Shown here in pieces: positions 33,759 through 42,007 of a stretch of 64,000 nt of DNA (position 1 is the stretch's first letter; each line of letters starts with the position of its first letter). Origin of the DNA: Sphingomonas changbaiensis NBRC 104936 (GTDB lineage: Bacteria; Pseudomonadota; Alphaproteobacteria; Sphingomonadales; Sphingomonadaceae); assembly GCF_000974765.1 (NCBI RefSeq), contig NZ_BBWU01000028.1, positions 103,134 through 167,133 of the forward strand. Reading direction: 5' to 3'. The translations under genes were made by a program, and so were the position numbers. Under the pieces are notes generated by a model. It had not been told where the DNA came from. It worked only from the letters and a program-made list of their open reading frames with translations, and ran no database searches.

Positions 33759-35540
33759 ATGGCCCAGGACATCGAAGCGGCGCCGAAGGCCCGCAAACTC
33801 TCCAGCCTGGCGATGGTCTGGCAATTCGCGGCGCGTTATCCCGGCCATATCGCCTGCGCCGCGATGGCTCTGGTCGTCGCATCGGGCGCGACCGTCGCGA
33901 TCCCCTACGGCTTCAAGCGGGTGATCGATCGCGGCTTTTCGAGCGGCGGTGACACGCATGCAGTGTCCACGGCCTTTTATTATCTGCTGATGATCGTCGG
34001 CGTTTTGGCGCTGGCGACGGCGTTTCGCTATTATTTCGTGTCCTGGCTGGGCGAACGCGTGGTCGGCGACATCCGCAAGGCGGTGCATGCGAACCTGGTC
34101 ACGCTCGCGCCGCGCTTCTTCGAGGAAAACCGGCCGTCGGAGATCGCATCGCGAATGACATCCGATACGTCGGTGATCGAGCAGATCGTCGGCACCACCG
34201 TGTCGGTCGCGTTGCGCAACCTGTTCACCGGGTTCGGCGGCGTCGTCTATCTGTTCGTGCTGTCGCCCAAGCTTGCCGGCTCGCTGATGATCGGCATCCC
34301 GCTGATCGTCGTGCCGATCGTGGTGCTCGGCCGGCGGGTGCGCTCCTTCTCGCGCGCAAGCCAGGACCGGATCGCCGATGTCGGCGCGATCGTCGCCGAA
34401 ACATTGGGCGCGATGAAGATCGTGCAGGCGTTCGGACAGGAAGAGCGGGAAAAGGGCCGGTTTGCGACCGCCGTCGAGGCGACCTTCGGCGTCGCAAAGC
34501 GCCGCATCTTCATCCGCGCGATCATGACCGCCGTGGTGATCGCGCTGATCTTCGGATCGATCACGCTGGTGCTGAAGGAAGGCGTCACCGACGTCGCCGC
34601 GGGCCGGTTGAGCGGCGGGTCGATCGCCGCGTTCGTGCTGACCGGCGGCCTGGTCGCGGGCGCTTTCGGCGCGTTGACCGAAGTCTATGGCGACCTGCTT
34701 CGCGGCGCGGGCGCGGCGGGACGATTGTCCGAGCTGCTGGCCGAACGCCCGGAGATCAAGGCACCCGCCGATCCGGTCCCGCTGCCCGTGCCTGCGCGGG
34801 GCAGGCTGAGCTTCGAGCATGTGACCTTCCGCTATCCGACGCGGCCGGACACCAGCGCCCTCCACGATTTCTCGCTCGACGTCGCTCTCGGCGAGACCGT
34901 CGCCGTTGTCGGCCCATCGGGCGCGGGCAAATCGACCCTGCTCCAGCTCGCCCAGCGCTTCTACGATCCGCAGCTGGGCGCGGTGCGGCTGGACGGCGTC
35001 GATCTGCGCGAGGCGGACCCGGCCGAGGTGCGCGCGCGGCTGGCGATGGTGCCGCAGGAAACCGTCATTTTCGCCGCGTCCGCCCGCGACAACCTGCGCT
35101 ACGGCCGATGGGATGCGTCGGATGCCGAGCTCTGGGCGGCTGCCGAAGCAGCCAATGCCGCCAATTTTCTGAAAGCGCTGCCGCAGGGACTCGACACCTT
35201 CATGGGCGAAGGCGGCGCGCGTCTGTCGGGCGGGCAGCGCCAGCGGCTCGCCATCGCCCGCGCGATCCTCAGGGACTCGCCGATCCTGCTTCTCGACGAG
35301 GCAACCAGTGCGCTCGATGCCGAATCCGAACGCCTCGTGCAGGATGCGCTCGAGCGGCTGATGGAGAACCGCACCACCGTCGTCATCGCCCATCGCCTCG
35401 CGACCGTACGGGCCGCCGACCGCATCATCGTCATGGACGAAGGCCGCATCGTCGAGGCCGGCACCCATGACAGCCTCAGCGCCGCGGGCGGCCTCTATGC
35501 CCGTCTCGCCCGGCTGCAGTTCGAAGGTCTTGCCGCATGA
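33759..35540 (+). CDS. ABC transporter, fused permease-ATPase (MsbA-like half transporter)
   Basis: A 593-residue ABC exporter. The N-terminal half has six membrane segments (HIACAAMALVVASGATVAIP, FYYLLMIVGVLALATAF, NLFTGFGGVVYLFVLS, SLMIGIPLIVVPIVVL and others). The C-terminal ATPase has Walker A GPSGAGKST, signature LSGGQRQRLAIARAI, Walker B PILLLDEATSALDAES and the H-loop VIAHRLATV. It would dimerise and export lipids or drugs; sphingomonads often have several such half transporters. An ATG at 33720 is an alternative start. The long open frame to the left is antisense to phaZ and not part of the gene. Confidence 0.9.
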   Translation: MAQDIEAAPKARKLSSLAMVWQFAARYPGHIACAAMALVVASGATVAIPYGFKRVIDRGFSSGGDTHAVSTAFYYLLMIVGVLALATAFRYYFVSWLGERVVGDIRKAVHANLVTLAPRFFEENRPSEIASRMTSDTSVIEQIVGTTVSVALRNLFTGFGGVVYLFVLSPKLAGSLMIGIPLIVVPIVVLGRRVRSFSRASQDRIADVGAIVAETLGAMKIVQAFGQEEREKGRFATAVEATFGVAKRRIFIRAIMTAVVIALIFGSITLVLKEGVTDVAAGRLSGGSIAAFVLTGGLVAGAFGALTEVYGDLLRGAGAAGRLSELLAERPEIKAPADPVPLPVPARGRLSFEHVTFRYPTRPDTSALHDFSLDVALGETVAVVGPSGAGKSTLLQLAQRFYDPQLGAVRLDGVDLREADPAEVRARLAMVPQETVIFAASARDNLRYGRWDASDAELWAAAEAANAANFLKALPQGLDTFMGEGGARLSGGQRQRLAIARAILRDSPILLLDEATSALDAESERLVQDALERLMENRTTVVIAHRLATVRAADRIIVMDEGRIVEAGTHDSLSAAGGLYARLARLQFEGLAA

Positions 35541-35663
35541 ATCTTGGCAACGCGCTGAAACCGCTCCGAACCTAGTTCGTTACACCCCTCGCGCGCGTTA
35601 CCGCGCTTGGGCACGGGGCTTTGAAGCAAGTGGCCTCGCGCCGCTCGCAACGAGGAGACGGTT

Positions 35664-36122
35664 ATGAGAAGCATTTTGTTGGTTTCCGCCCTGATGATCA
35701 GCGGCGTGGCCTTTGCGCAGGCCGATCCGCGCGACGCGGGCCAGCCGATCGGTTCCGGCGCCACGCTCACGCCGGGCACGACGATGGGCGAGCGCGACAC
35801 CATGGGCAGCAACGCGGCCACCGTTCAGCCGAACGGCACCGTGACCACCCCGAACAGCACGATGTCGAGTGGCACCATGTCCAGCGGCACGATGTCGAGC
35901 GGGTCGATGTCGAACAGCACCAGCATGGGATCGTCGACGAGCTCGATGGGCACGTCGGGCTCCGGCACCGTGATGGTGCAGGAGGGCGGCAACATGACGG
36001 CGCCGCCGGCCTCGACCGGGCCGTATCCGCGCTGCTCGCGCACGATCACCGATCATTGCCGGCAGAGCCCGGCGCGCGAGTCCGACACGAAGGGCGGCCC
36101 GCCCGCGCATCGTCGCCGCTAA
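35664..36122 (+). CDS. Exported low-complexity Ser/Thr/Met-rich protein
   Basis: A 152-residue protein with a signal peptide (MRSILLVSALMISGVAFAQA). Its middle region contains tandem TMSSG/SMSNS-type units (MSSGTMSSGTMSSGSMSNS), and the C-terminal part has two cysteines in PRCSRTITDHCRQSP and a basic end. The repeat codons are similar to each other, as expected for slippage-prone DNA, so length may vary between strains. The function is unknown; Met-rich exported proteins sometimes bind copper, which is only a suggestion here. GGAGACGG precedes the start, and a terminator hairpin follows. Confidence 0.7.
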   Translation: MRSILLVSALMISGVAFAQADPRDAGQPIGSGATLTPGTTMGERDTMGSNAATVQPNGTVTTPNSTMSSGTMSSGTMSSGSMSNSTSMGSSTSSMGTSGSGTVMVQEGGNMTAPPASTGPYPRCSRTITDHCRQSPARESDTKGGPPAHRRR

Positions 36123-36152
36123 GGCTTGCGGGTTCGCCTGCTTGTCGAGCAA

Positions 36153-36186
36153 AGAGCCTTCCGAACCAGTTTCGGGAGGCTCTTTT
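36153..36186 (+). terminator. Rho-independent terminator whose 3' arm holds the next gene's ribosome site
   Basis: AGAGCCTTCCGAA, loop CCAGT, and TTCGGGAGGCTCT form a 13-pair stem with one G-T pair, followed by TTTT. It ends the 35664 gene. The 3' arm contains GGGAGG, which lies ten bases before the ATG of the SDR gene at 36190, so the same hairpin could block translation of that gene on read-through transcripts. Confidence 0.75.
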
Positions 36187-36189
36187 CAC

Positions 36190-37089
36190 ATGACCATCAG
36201 CTTCAAGGACCGCGTCGCGATCGTCACCGGCGCCGGCGGCGGGCTCGGCCGCGCCTATGCGCTGGAACTCGCCCGGCGCGGCGCCAAGGTCGTCGTCAAC
36301 GATCTCGGCGGCGCCCGCGACGGCACCGGCCACTCGGATGCGGCGCTCAAGGTTGTCGCCGAGATCGAGGCGGCGGGCGGCGAGGCGATGTCGAACGGCG
36401 GCAGCGTCACCGAATATGAGCAGATGGTCGAGATGGTCGCCAAGGCGAAGGAGCGCTGGGGCGGCGTCCATATCCTGATCAACAACGCCGGCGTGCTGCG
36501 CGACAAGAGCTTCGCCAAGATGGAGCCGGCGGACTTCCGCTTCGTCGTCGACGTCCACCTGAACGGCTCCGCCAACTGCACCAAGGCCGTCTGGGACACG
36601 ATGCGCGAGCAGGCCTATGGCCGGATCCTGATGACTGCTTCTTCGACCGGTCTCTACGGCAATTTCGGCCAAGCCAATTACGGCGCCGCAAAGCTCGGCC
36701 TCGCCGGCCTCACCAAGACGCTGAACCTCGAAGGCGCCAAGTATAACGTGCGGGTCAACACGATCGCGCCGGTCGCCGGCACGCGGATGACCGAAGACCT
36801 GTTCCCACCCGAGGCGTTCAAGGCGTTCGCGCCCGAGAATGTCGTGCCCGCCGCGCTGTACCTGGTCAGCGAGGATGCGCCGTCCAACATGATCATCGGC
36901 GCGGGCGCCGGCGCGTTCCACGCCGCCTATGTGACGATGACGCCGGGCGTGCTGCTGCCCGAGAGCGAGCGCACGCCGGAGGGCATCGCCGCGCATTGGG
37001 CCGAAATCACCGACCGCAGCGGCGAGATCGTCCCGCAATCCGGCGGCGAGCAATCGATGGCGATCCTGAAGCTGCTGCAGGGCGGATAG
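36190..37089 (+). CDS. SDR-family 3-hydroxyacyl-CoA dehydrogenase (HSD17B4-like)
   Basis: A 299-residue short-chain dehydrogenase. The NAD-binding TGAGGGLGRAYALELARRGA is followed by VVVNDLGG, the signature of the (3R)-hydroxyacyl-CoA dehydrogenase part of peroxisomal multifunctional enzyme 2 and its bacterial homologues. NNAGVLRDKSFAKM and the active-site S-Y-K (MTASSTGLYGNFGQANYGAAK) are present. It probably acts in fatty-acid or steroid side-chain beta-oxidation. The partner hydratase is not adjacent. The start at 36190 lies just after the terminator hairpin described at 36153-36186. Confidence 0.88.
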   Translation: MTISFKDRVAIVTGAGGGLGRAYALELARRGAKVVVNDLGGARDGTGHSDAALKVVAEIEAAGGEAMSNGGSVTEYEQMVEMVAKAKERWGGVHILINNAGVLRDKSFAKMEPADFRFVVDVHLNGSANCTKAVWDTMREQAYGRILMTASSTGLYGNFGQANYGAAKLGLAGLTKTLNLEGAKYNVRVNTIAPVAGTRMTEDLFPPEAFKAFAPENVVPAALYLVSEDAPSNMIIGAGAGAFHAAYVTMTPGVLLPESERTPEGIAAHWAEITDRSGEIVPQSGGEQSMAILKLLQGG

Positions 37090-37145
37090 CACTGTATTGC
37101 TAGACCAATACACTTCTGCTATGCGTCGGCCCGGGAGGATTGCCG

Positions 37146-38249
37146 ATGTACAGCGATACCGATCTCGAACGTGCCGTCGCCGCGGGGGCTATCTCGGCCG
37201 AAGCGGCGGGGGCGCTCAGGCGCTACCTCGCTGAAAAGAGCGCCACGCCCGTTGTGGACGAGGAGCAGTTCCGGCTGCTCAGCGGCTTCAATGACATCTT
37301 CGTCGCGATCGCCAGCGTGCTGCTGCTGGTCGCCCTGGCCTGGATCGGGCAGGACATCGGGCCGCGGCTGGGCGGCGAAGGGCCGTCGCTGAGCTCGGGC
37401 GTGCTCGTCGCCGCGGCGAGCTGGGCGCTGGCCGAGTTCTTCACGCGCAAGCGCCGGCTGGCACTGCCGAGCATCCTGTTGCTGCTTGCCTTCACCGGTG
37501 GCGTGTTCGCGACGGTCGCAATCGGGATCGGCCTGACATTGGACAAGACGACGCTGAACAACGAAGCCGATCCACGCACGGTCGCCATGATCGCAGCCGC
37601 TGCCGCCGCGGTCGCAGCGGGCGCGACCTGGCTGCACTGGCGGCGCTTCCGCGTGCCGATCACGGTCGCGGCGGGGGCGGCCGCGGGTGTCGGCCTGATC
37701 ATCGCGCTTATCGCCACCGCACTCGGAGACAGCCCTGCCCTGCGTGACGCGATGTTGGCCAGTGCCTTCCTGCTTGGCCTGGCAGTGTTCGGCGTCGCGA
37801 TGCGCTGGGATGCGTCGGACCGGGAGCGCACGACCCGCCGCGCCGATGTCGCCTTCTGGCTGCACCTGCTCGCAGCTCCGCTGATCGTCCATCCAGTGTT
37901 CCAGGCGCTGGGCGTGCTCGATAACAATGTGTCGATGGCAAGCGCGGTGATCGTGGTCCTGCTCTACGTGCTGCTGGCAGGGGTCGCGCTGATCATCGAC
38001 CGGCGCGCGCTGATGGTGTCGGCGCTGGCCTATGTGCTGTACGCGCTGAGCGCCTTGTTCCGGGAGCTGGGCGCGGTGGGGCTCAACGTCGCGCTGACCG
38101 CACTGGTGATCGGATCGGCGCTGCTGCTGCTCTCCGCCTACTGGCATACGGTGCGCGCCGTGATCGTCGAGCGGTTGCCGGAAGGGCTGCGCGCAAAGCT
38201 GCCGCCGACGCATGAGGTGGCGGTGGCTGCGGAGGCGCGGACGGCCTGA
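37146..38249 (+). CDS. DUF2157-type polytopic membrane protein
   Basis: A 367-residue protein. A soluble N-terminal segment (MYSDTDLERAVAAGAISAEA and AGALRRYL) of the DUF2157 type is followed by about nine or ten hydrophobic helices. The N-terminal 'L..AV..G.I....A..L..YL' pattern is typical of this family, whose role is unknown. The ATG at 37146 is supported by GGGAGG eight bases upstream; the TTG at 37140 is less likely. It stands alone, with a repeat after its stop. Confidence 0.8.
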   Translation: MYSDTDLERAVAAGAISAEAAGALRRYLAEKSATPVVDEEQFRLLSGFNDIFVAIASVLLLVALAWIGQDIGPRLGGEGPSLSSGVLVAAASWALAEFFTRKRRLALPSILLLLAFTGGVFATVAIGIGLTLDKTTLNNEADPRTVAMIAAAAAAVAAGATWLHWRRFRVPITVAAGAAAGVGLIIALIATALGDSPALRDAMLASAFLLGLAVFGVAMRWDASDRERTTRRADVAFWLHLLAAPLIVHPVFQALGVLDNNVSMASAVIVVLLYVLLAGVALIIDRRALMVSALAYVLYALSALFRELGAVGLNVALTALVIGSALLLLSAYWHTVRAVIVERLPEGLRAKLPPTHEVAVAAEARTA

Positions 38250-38372
38250 CCCTCTCCCTTCGGGAGAGGGTCGACTCGGGCGCAGCCCGAGCGGGGTGAG
38301 GGTGATAAATCAGTTCGCCCTCACCCTCCCACTCGCTTCGCGAACGGGCCCCTCCCTCTCCGAACCGGAGAG
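38250..38372. repeat. GC-rich intergenic repeat, CCCTCTCCC type
   Basis: Hairpins CCCTCTCCCTTCGGGAGAGGG and CTCGGGCGCAGCCCGAG are followed by the pair GTGAGGGTGA/CCCTCACCCTCCCAC and the final CCCTCTCCGAACCGGAGAGGG. It lies between the convergent DUF2157 and DUF2794 genes and is related in style to the copy at 16538. Confidence 0.82.
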
Positions 38373-38376
38373 GGAT

Positions 38377-38721
38377 TCAGTTCTGGACCAATTTCAGCAG
38401 CCGCCGCTCGACGGGCGCCAGCACCGGGCCGAGCTCATGGCCGCGCTTCAGCACAGTGCCGCCTTCGCCGATCAGCGCCCATTGGCCCTGCCGGTGGCGC
38501 AAGGCCGGGCGTTTTTCGATGCGGAATTCGGGACGTTCGGCGGTCCTGCGGAAGCCGCTGAACACGGCGGCATCGCGGCCCAGATCGATCGCATAATCCC
38601 GCCACATGCCGGCCGCGACCATCCGGCCATAGAGATCGAGGATGCGCATCAGTTCCGGCCGGTCGAAGCCGACCTGCCCGCCCCAGCGCTGCGATACCGG
38701 AAAAGGGTGAATGTTGCTCAT
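38377..38721 (-). CDS. DUF2794 protein
   Basis: A 114-residue soluble protein beginning MSNIHPFPV and continuing QVGFDRPELMRILDLYGRMV, then WRDYAIDLGRDAAVFSGFRR, the DUF2794 hallmark. The family is nearly restricted to Alphaproteobacteria and has no known function. Its ATG overlaps the stop of the serine acetyltransferase gene (ATGA), so the two are translated together, which may hint at a role in sulfur or cysteine metabolism. Confidence 0.85.
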   Translation of the reverse strand: MSNIHPFPVSQRWGGQVGFDRPELMRILDLYGRMVAAGMWRDYAIDLGRDAAVFSGFRRTAERPEFRIEKRPALRHRQGQWALIGEGGTVLKRGHELGPVLAPVERRLLKLVQN

Positions 38722-39410
38722 CCGAAGAGGTCTTGCCGCTCCGCTGTTTGCTTGCGCTCGGTCAGCAGCGCGTCGATCTTGGCCTGCAGCCGGTCGATTT
38801 CCGCCTTCATGCCTTCCAGCCGCTGCCCGGCCGGGTCGCAAAGGTCCGAGCACGGCGTGCCATAGGGCACGAAATCCTTCTGATATTCGACCGCATCGAC
38901 CAGCGTCGGCTTGGCCGGAATCCCGACCATCACCGCGCCGTCCGGCACCTCTTTCGTGACGACCGCGTTGGCGCCGATGCGCGCACCCTTGCCGACCGTG
39001 ATCGGTCCGAGCACCTGCGCGCCCGATCCGATGATCACGCCGTCTTCAAGCGTCGGGTGGCGCTTGCCGGCAACGCCGTCGGCGGGGTTGGTGCCGCCCA
39101 GCGTCACGCATTGATAGATCGTGACGTCGTTGCCGATCTCGGCAGTCTCGCCGATCACGGTAAAGCCGTGGTCGATGAACAGGTTGCGCCCGATCTTCGC
39201 GCCCGGATGAATGTCAATCGCGGTCAGGAAACGCGATAGATGGTTGACGAAGCGCGCGAGGAAGAACAGCTCGCCTTCGAACAGCCAGTGCGCAATGCGG
39301 TGAAGCGCGACCGCCAGCACCCCCGGGTAGAGCAGAATCTCCCACCGGCTGCGGGGCGCGGGATCGCGCGCGCGGATCGAATCCAGATAAGCGAATAGCC
39401 GGCTCGCCAT
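38718..39410 (-). CDS. cysE: Serine O-acetyltransferase
   Basis: A 230-residue enzyme that makes O-acetylserine, the acceptor of sulfide in cysteine synthesis. The left-handed beta-helix repeats are clear: IDIHPGAKIGRNLFIDHGF, TVIGETAEIGNDVTIYQCVTLGGTN, RHPTLEDGVIIGSGAQVLGP and KGARIGANAVVTKEVPDGAV. His in DHGF and the TLGGT loop form the active site. The family usually ends in a tail bound by cysteine synthase; here the C-terminus is a coiled charged segment (MKAEIDRLQAKIDALLTERK). It is coupled to DUF2794 by ATGA and is divergent from a TSUP transporter. Confidence 0.92.
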   Translation of the reverse strand: MASRLFAYLDSIRARDPAPRSRWEILLYPGVLAVALHRIAHWLFEGELFFLARFVNHLSRFLTAIDIHPGAKIGRNLFIDHGFTVIGETAEIGNDVTIYQCVTLGGTNPADGVAGKRHPTLEDGVIIGSGAQVLGPITVGKGARIGANAVVTKEVPDGAVMVGIPAKPTLVDAVEYQKDFVPYGTPCSDLCDPAGQRLEGMKAEIDRLQAKIDALLTERKQTAERQDLFG

Positions 39411-39563
39411 GCGTGTGCCTCCCTTACGCCGGATATCTAGGAATGCCCAGATCGGATTGCCAGTTGATGAATGTTTCGGCTTCGCATCGCCCAAGCGCTT
39501 CTGTCTTGCCGGACAGGAGCCTGAGGCGCAATTCAGGCTTGACCACGAGCGGGAGTATGCCGG

Positions 39564-40322
39564 TTGAGCCCTTCGGACCTGATCTCGCTGCTTCCGTTCG
39601 TCGGCATCGGCTTTGCCGCGCAGCTGATCGACGGCGCGCTCGGCATGGCGTTCGGGGTGATCAACTCCACGTTGCTGATGAGCGTCATGGGGGTGCCCCC
39701 CGCCGCAGCGTCCGCCAGCGTGCATGCGGTCGAAACGTTCACGACCGCGGCATCGGGCATCAGCCATACCTTCCACCGCAATGTCGACTGGAAGCTGTTT
39801 CTGCGGCTGATGATCCCGGGCGTGATCGGCGGCGCGATTGGCGCCTATCTGCTCAGCAACATTGACGCGAGCGTGGCCCGGCCGTTCGTCATGGCCTATC
39901 TCGGCGCGATCGGCGTGTATCTGCTGTTCCGCGCCTGGCAGGGCGAGCATGAGCATCGCACGCCTCGCTTCGTCGAGCCGCTGGGCCTGGCCGGCGGCTT
40001 CCTCGACGCGGCGGGCGGCGGCGGTTGGGGTCCGGTGGTCACGTCCAACCTGCTGGTTCAGGGCGCGAACCCGCGCAAGACCGTCGGCACTGTGAACACC
40101 GCCGAATTCTTCCTGACCGCGACGATCTCGGCGACGTTCCTATGGACGCTCGGCTGGGCTGCGTTCACCGCGCAGACGATCGGCATCCTGATCGGCGGAC
40201 TGGCGGCCGCGCCGTTCGGGGCCGTGCTGGTCAAGCGCCTGTCGGCGCGCAAACTGATGGGCTTCGTCGGCAGCTTGCTGGTGGCGACGTCCGGCTTTTC
40301 GATCTACGGCGCGCTAGCCTAA
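39564..40322 (+). CDS. TSUP-family (TauE/SafE) membrane transporter
   Basis: A 252-residue membrane protein of the DUF81/TauE/SafE family, which exports sulfite or sulfonates or imports sulfur compounds. It has about eight hydrophobic segments with internal symmetry: GIGFAAQLIDGALGMAFGVI and GGFLDAAGGGGWGPVVTSNL are the paired G-rich motifs of the family. The TTG at 39564 has GGGAG eight bases upstream. The divergent cysE supports a sulfur-related role. The 3' end overlaps the convergent dapE by nine bases. Confidence 0.85.
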   Translation: MSPSDLISLLPFVGIGFAAQLIDGALGMAFGVINSTLLMSVMGVPPAAASASVHAVETFTTAASGISHTFHRNVDWKLFLRLMIPGVIGGAIGAYLLSNIDASVARPFVMAYLGAIGVYLLFRAWQGEHEHRTPRFVEPLGLAGGFLDAAGGGGWGPVVTSNLLVQGANPRKTVGTVNTAEFFLTATISATFLWTLGWAAFTAQTIGILIGGLAAAPFGAVLVKRLSARKLMGFVGSLLVATSGFSIYGALA

Positions 40323-41432
40323 GGCGCGGCGCACGATCTCGGCATAGATTTCGACCAGAGCTTCCAGATCGGCGAGCGCGACGGCCTCGTCCAGCTTGTG
40401 CATCGTCGCGTTGGGAAGGCCGAACTCGACGACCGGGCACAGCTTCGACAGGAAACGGGCGTCGGATGTGCCGCCGCTGGTCGAAAGCTCCGCCTCGATG
40501 CCGGTGTGCGTGCGGATCGCCGATGCGACCAGGGTCGACAGCGGCCCCGGCTCGGTCAGGAACGCCTCGCCCGACACGCGCGGCGTGACGACGACGTCGG
40601 GCGCCTCTGCCAGCACCAGATCGCGCACGCGGGCGGCGAGATCGTCCCCCCGGTGCAGATCGTTGAAGCGGATGCTGAGCCGGGCCTTGGCGCGTGCCGG
40701 AATCACGTTGGTCGCCGGATTGCCGACCTCGAGGTCGGTGATCTCGATATTCGACGGCTGGAACCAGTCGGTGCCGTCGTCCAGATGGACAGCGTCGATC
40801 GCGGCGAGCGCGCGCACCAGCTTCGGGATCGGATTGTCGGCGAGCGTCGGGTAGGCGACATGCCCTTGGATGCCGGGAACCTCGATCCAGATGTTGACCG
40901 AGCCGCGGCGGCCGATCTTGATCGTGTCGCCGAGGCGGTGGACCGATGTGGGCTCGCCGACCAGGCAGAGGTCCGGCTTCAGCCCGCGCTCTCCCATGCG
41001 CTCGATCAGGGCGCGGGTGCCGAAGATCGCCGGCCCTTCCTCGTCGCCGGTCAGGATCAGGCTGATCGTGCCCCGGCCCTGCTCGAGGCGGTCCAGCGCG
41101 GCGATGAAAGCGGCGATCGCGCCCTTCATGTCGACGGCGCCACGGCCGTACAGCAGATCGCCCCGCACTTCGGCCGCGAACGGGTCGGCCGACCAGCCCT
41201 CGCCCGGCGGCACGACGTCGAGGTGGCCGGCAAAGGCGAAATGCGGCCCGCCCTCGCCCCGCCAGGCGAGCAGGTTCTCGACCGGACCGTCCGGCGCTTC
41301 GCCGGCCGCGAAACGGTCGATCGTGAAGCCCCGGGCGGTGAGCATAGCCTCGACCGCGTCGAACACAGCACCCCGCGCGGGCGTGATGCTGGGGCACGCA
41401 ATCAGCTGCTTCGTAAGCTCGACGACGCTCAT
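40314..41432 (-). CDS. dapE: Succinyl-diaminopimelate desuccinylase
   Basis: A 372-residue M20 metallohydrolase that removes succinate from N-succinyl-LL-diaminopimelate in lysine and peptidoglycan synthesis. Zinc ligands and catalytic residues are visible: His-x-Asp in FAGHLDVVPPGEGW, Asp in GRGAVDMKG, Glu-Glu in LTGDEEGPA, and His near the end in NATMHKLDEAV. The opening MSVVELTKQLIACPSITPARG is typical of DapE rather than ArgE. The length equals that of E. coli DapE (375). Confidence 0.93.
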   Translation of the reverse strand: MSVVELTKQLIACPSITPARGAVFDAVEAMLTARGFTIDRFAAGEAPDGPVENLLAWRGEGGPHFAFAGHLDVVPPGEGWSADPFAAEVRGDLLYGRGAVDMKGAIAAFIAALDRLEQGRGTISLILTGDEEGPAIFGTRALIERMGERGLKPDLCLVGEPTSVHRLGDTIKIGRRGSVNIWIEVPGIQGHVAYPTLADNPIPKLVRALAAIDAVHLDDGTDWFQPSNIEITDLEVGNPATNVIPARAKARLSIRFNDLHRGDDLAARVRDLVLAEAPDVVVTPRVSGEAFLTEPGPLSTLVASAIRTHTGIEAELSTSGGTSDARFLSKLCPVVEFGLPNATMHKLDEAVALADLEALVEIYAEIVRRALG

Positions 41433-41533
41433 TTATTCTCCGTCATACCGGCGAAAGCGGGAATCCATCTTTTCTTCTGACGGGTTCGGCGGAAAAGAAG
41501 AAGGTGGATTCCGGCGTTCGCCGGAATGACGCG
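41433..41533. repeat. Repeat of the CCGGAATGAC type (family D)
   Basis: GTCATACCGGCGAAAGCGGG AATCCA on the left and TGGATTCCGGCG TTCGCCGGAATGAC on the right are inverted copies around a TTTTCTTCTGACGGGTTCGG-type spacer. This is a widespread dispersed palindrome. It occupies the gap between the divergent dapE and cupin genes. Confidence 0.85.
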
Positions 41534-41542
41534 GAGGGGGGT

Positions 41543-42007
41543 ATGCCCAAGCTCGATCTCGACCAAATCCCGCAGACCAATGCCACCGGCTATCCGCCCG
41601 AATATGCCGTGCAAGTGAAGGAGCGCTGGTATCGGCGCCTCGCGCCTGCGTCCGGCATCACAGATTTCGGCGTCAGCCATGTCGTGCTGAAGCCCGGCGC
41701 CTGGTCGGCCCAGCGCCATTGGCATGAGGGCGAGGATGAGCTGGTCGTGATGATCGCGGGCGAAGCGACCCTGGTCGACGACGATGGACGCACGCCGATG
41801 CGCGCCGGCGACGTCGCCGCCTTTCCCAAGAACGACGGCAACGGCCATATGCTGGTCAACGAAAGCGATGCCGACTGCGTCTACGTCGCCATCGGCCGGC
41901 CAGCGGTCACCGACTGCCACTATCCGGATATCGACATGCACCTGTTCGCCGGCACCGGCCGCCAGAAGCGCAAGGACGGCAGCGACTTCGATTGGGAGAC
42001 GAAATGA
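41543..42007 (+). CDS. Cupin-domain protein
   Basis: A 154-residue single-cupin protein. The metal-binding motif W-H-x-G-E-D-E (AQRHWHEGEDELVVMIAGEA) and the second motif (DVAAFPKNDGNGHMLVNES) are typical of cupins that sense or store small molecules; the first His-x-His-x(4)-Glu group is complete. The first residues (MPKLDLDQIPQTNATGYPPE) are characteristic of a group of uncharacterised proteobacterial cupins. Its stop overlaps the ATG of the M20 peptidase gene (ATGA), so the two are translated together. Confidence 0.82.
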   Translation: MPKLDLDQIPQTNATGYPPEYAVQVKERWYRRLAPASGITDFGVSHVVLKPGAWSAQRHWHEGEDELVVMIAGEATLVDDDGRTPMRAGDVAAFPKNDGNGHMLVNESDADCVYVAIGRPAVTDCHYPDIDMHLFAGTGRQKRKDGSDFDWETK

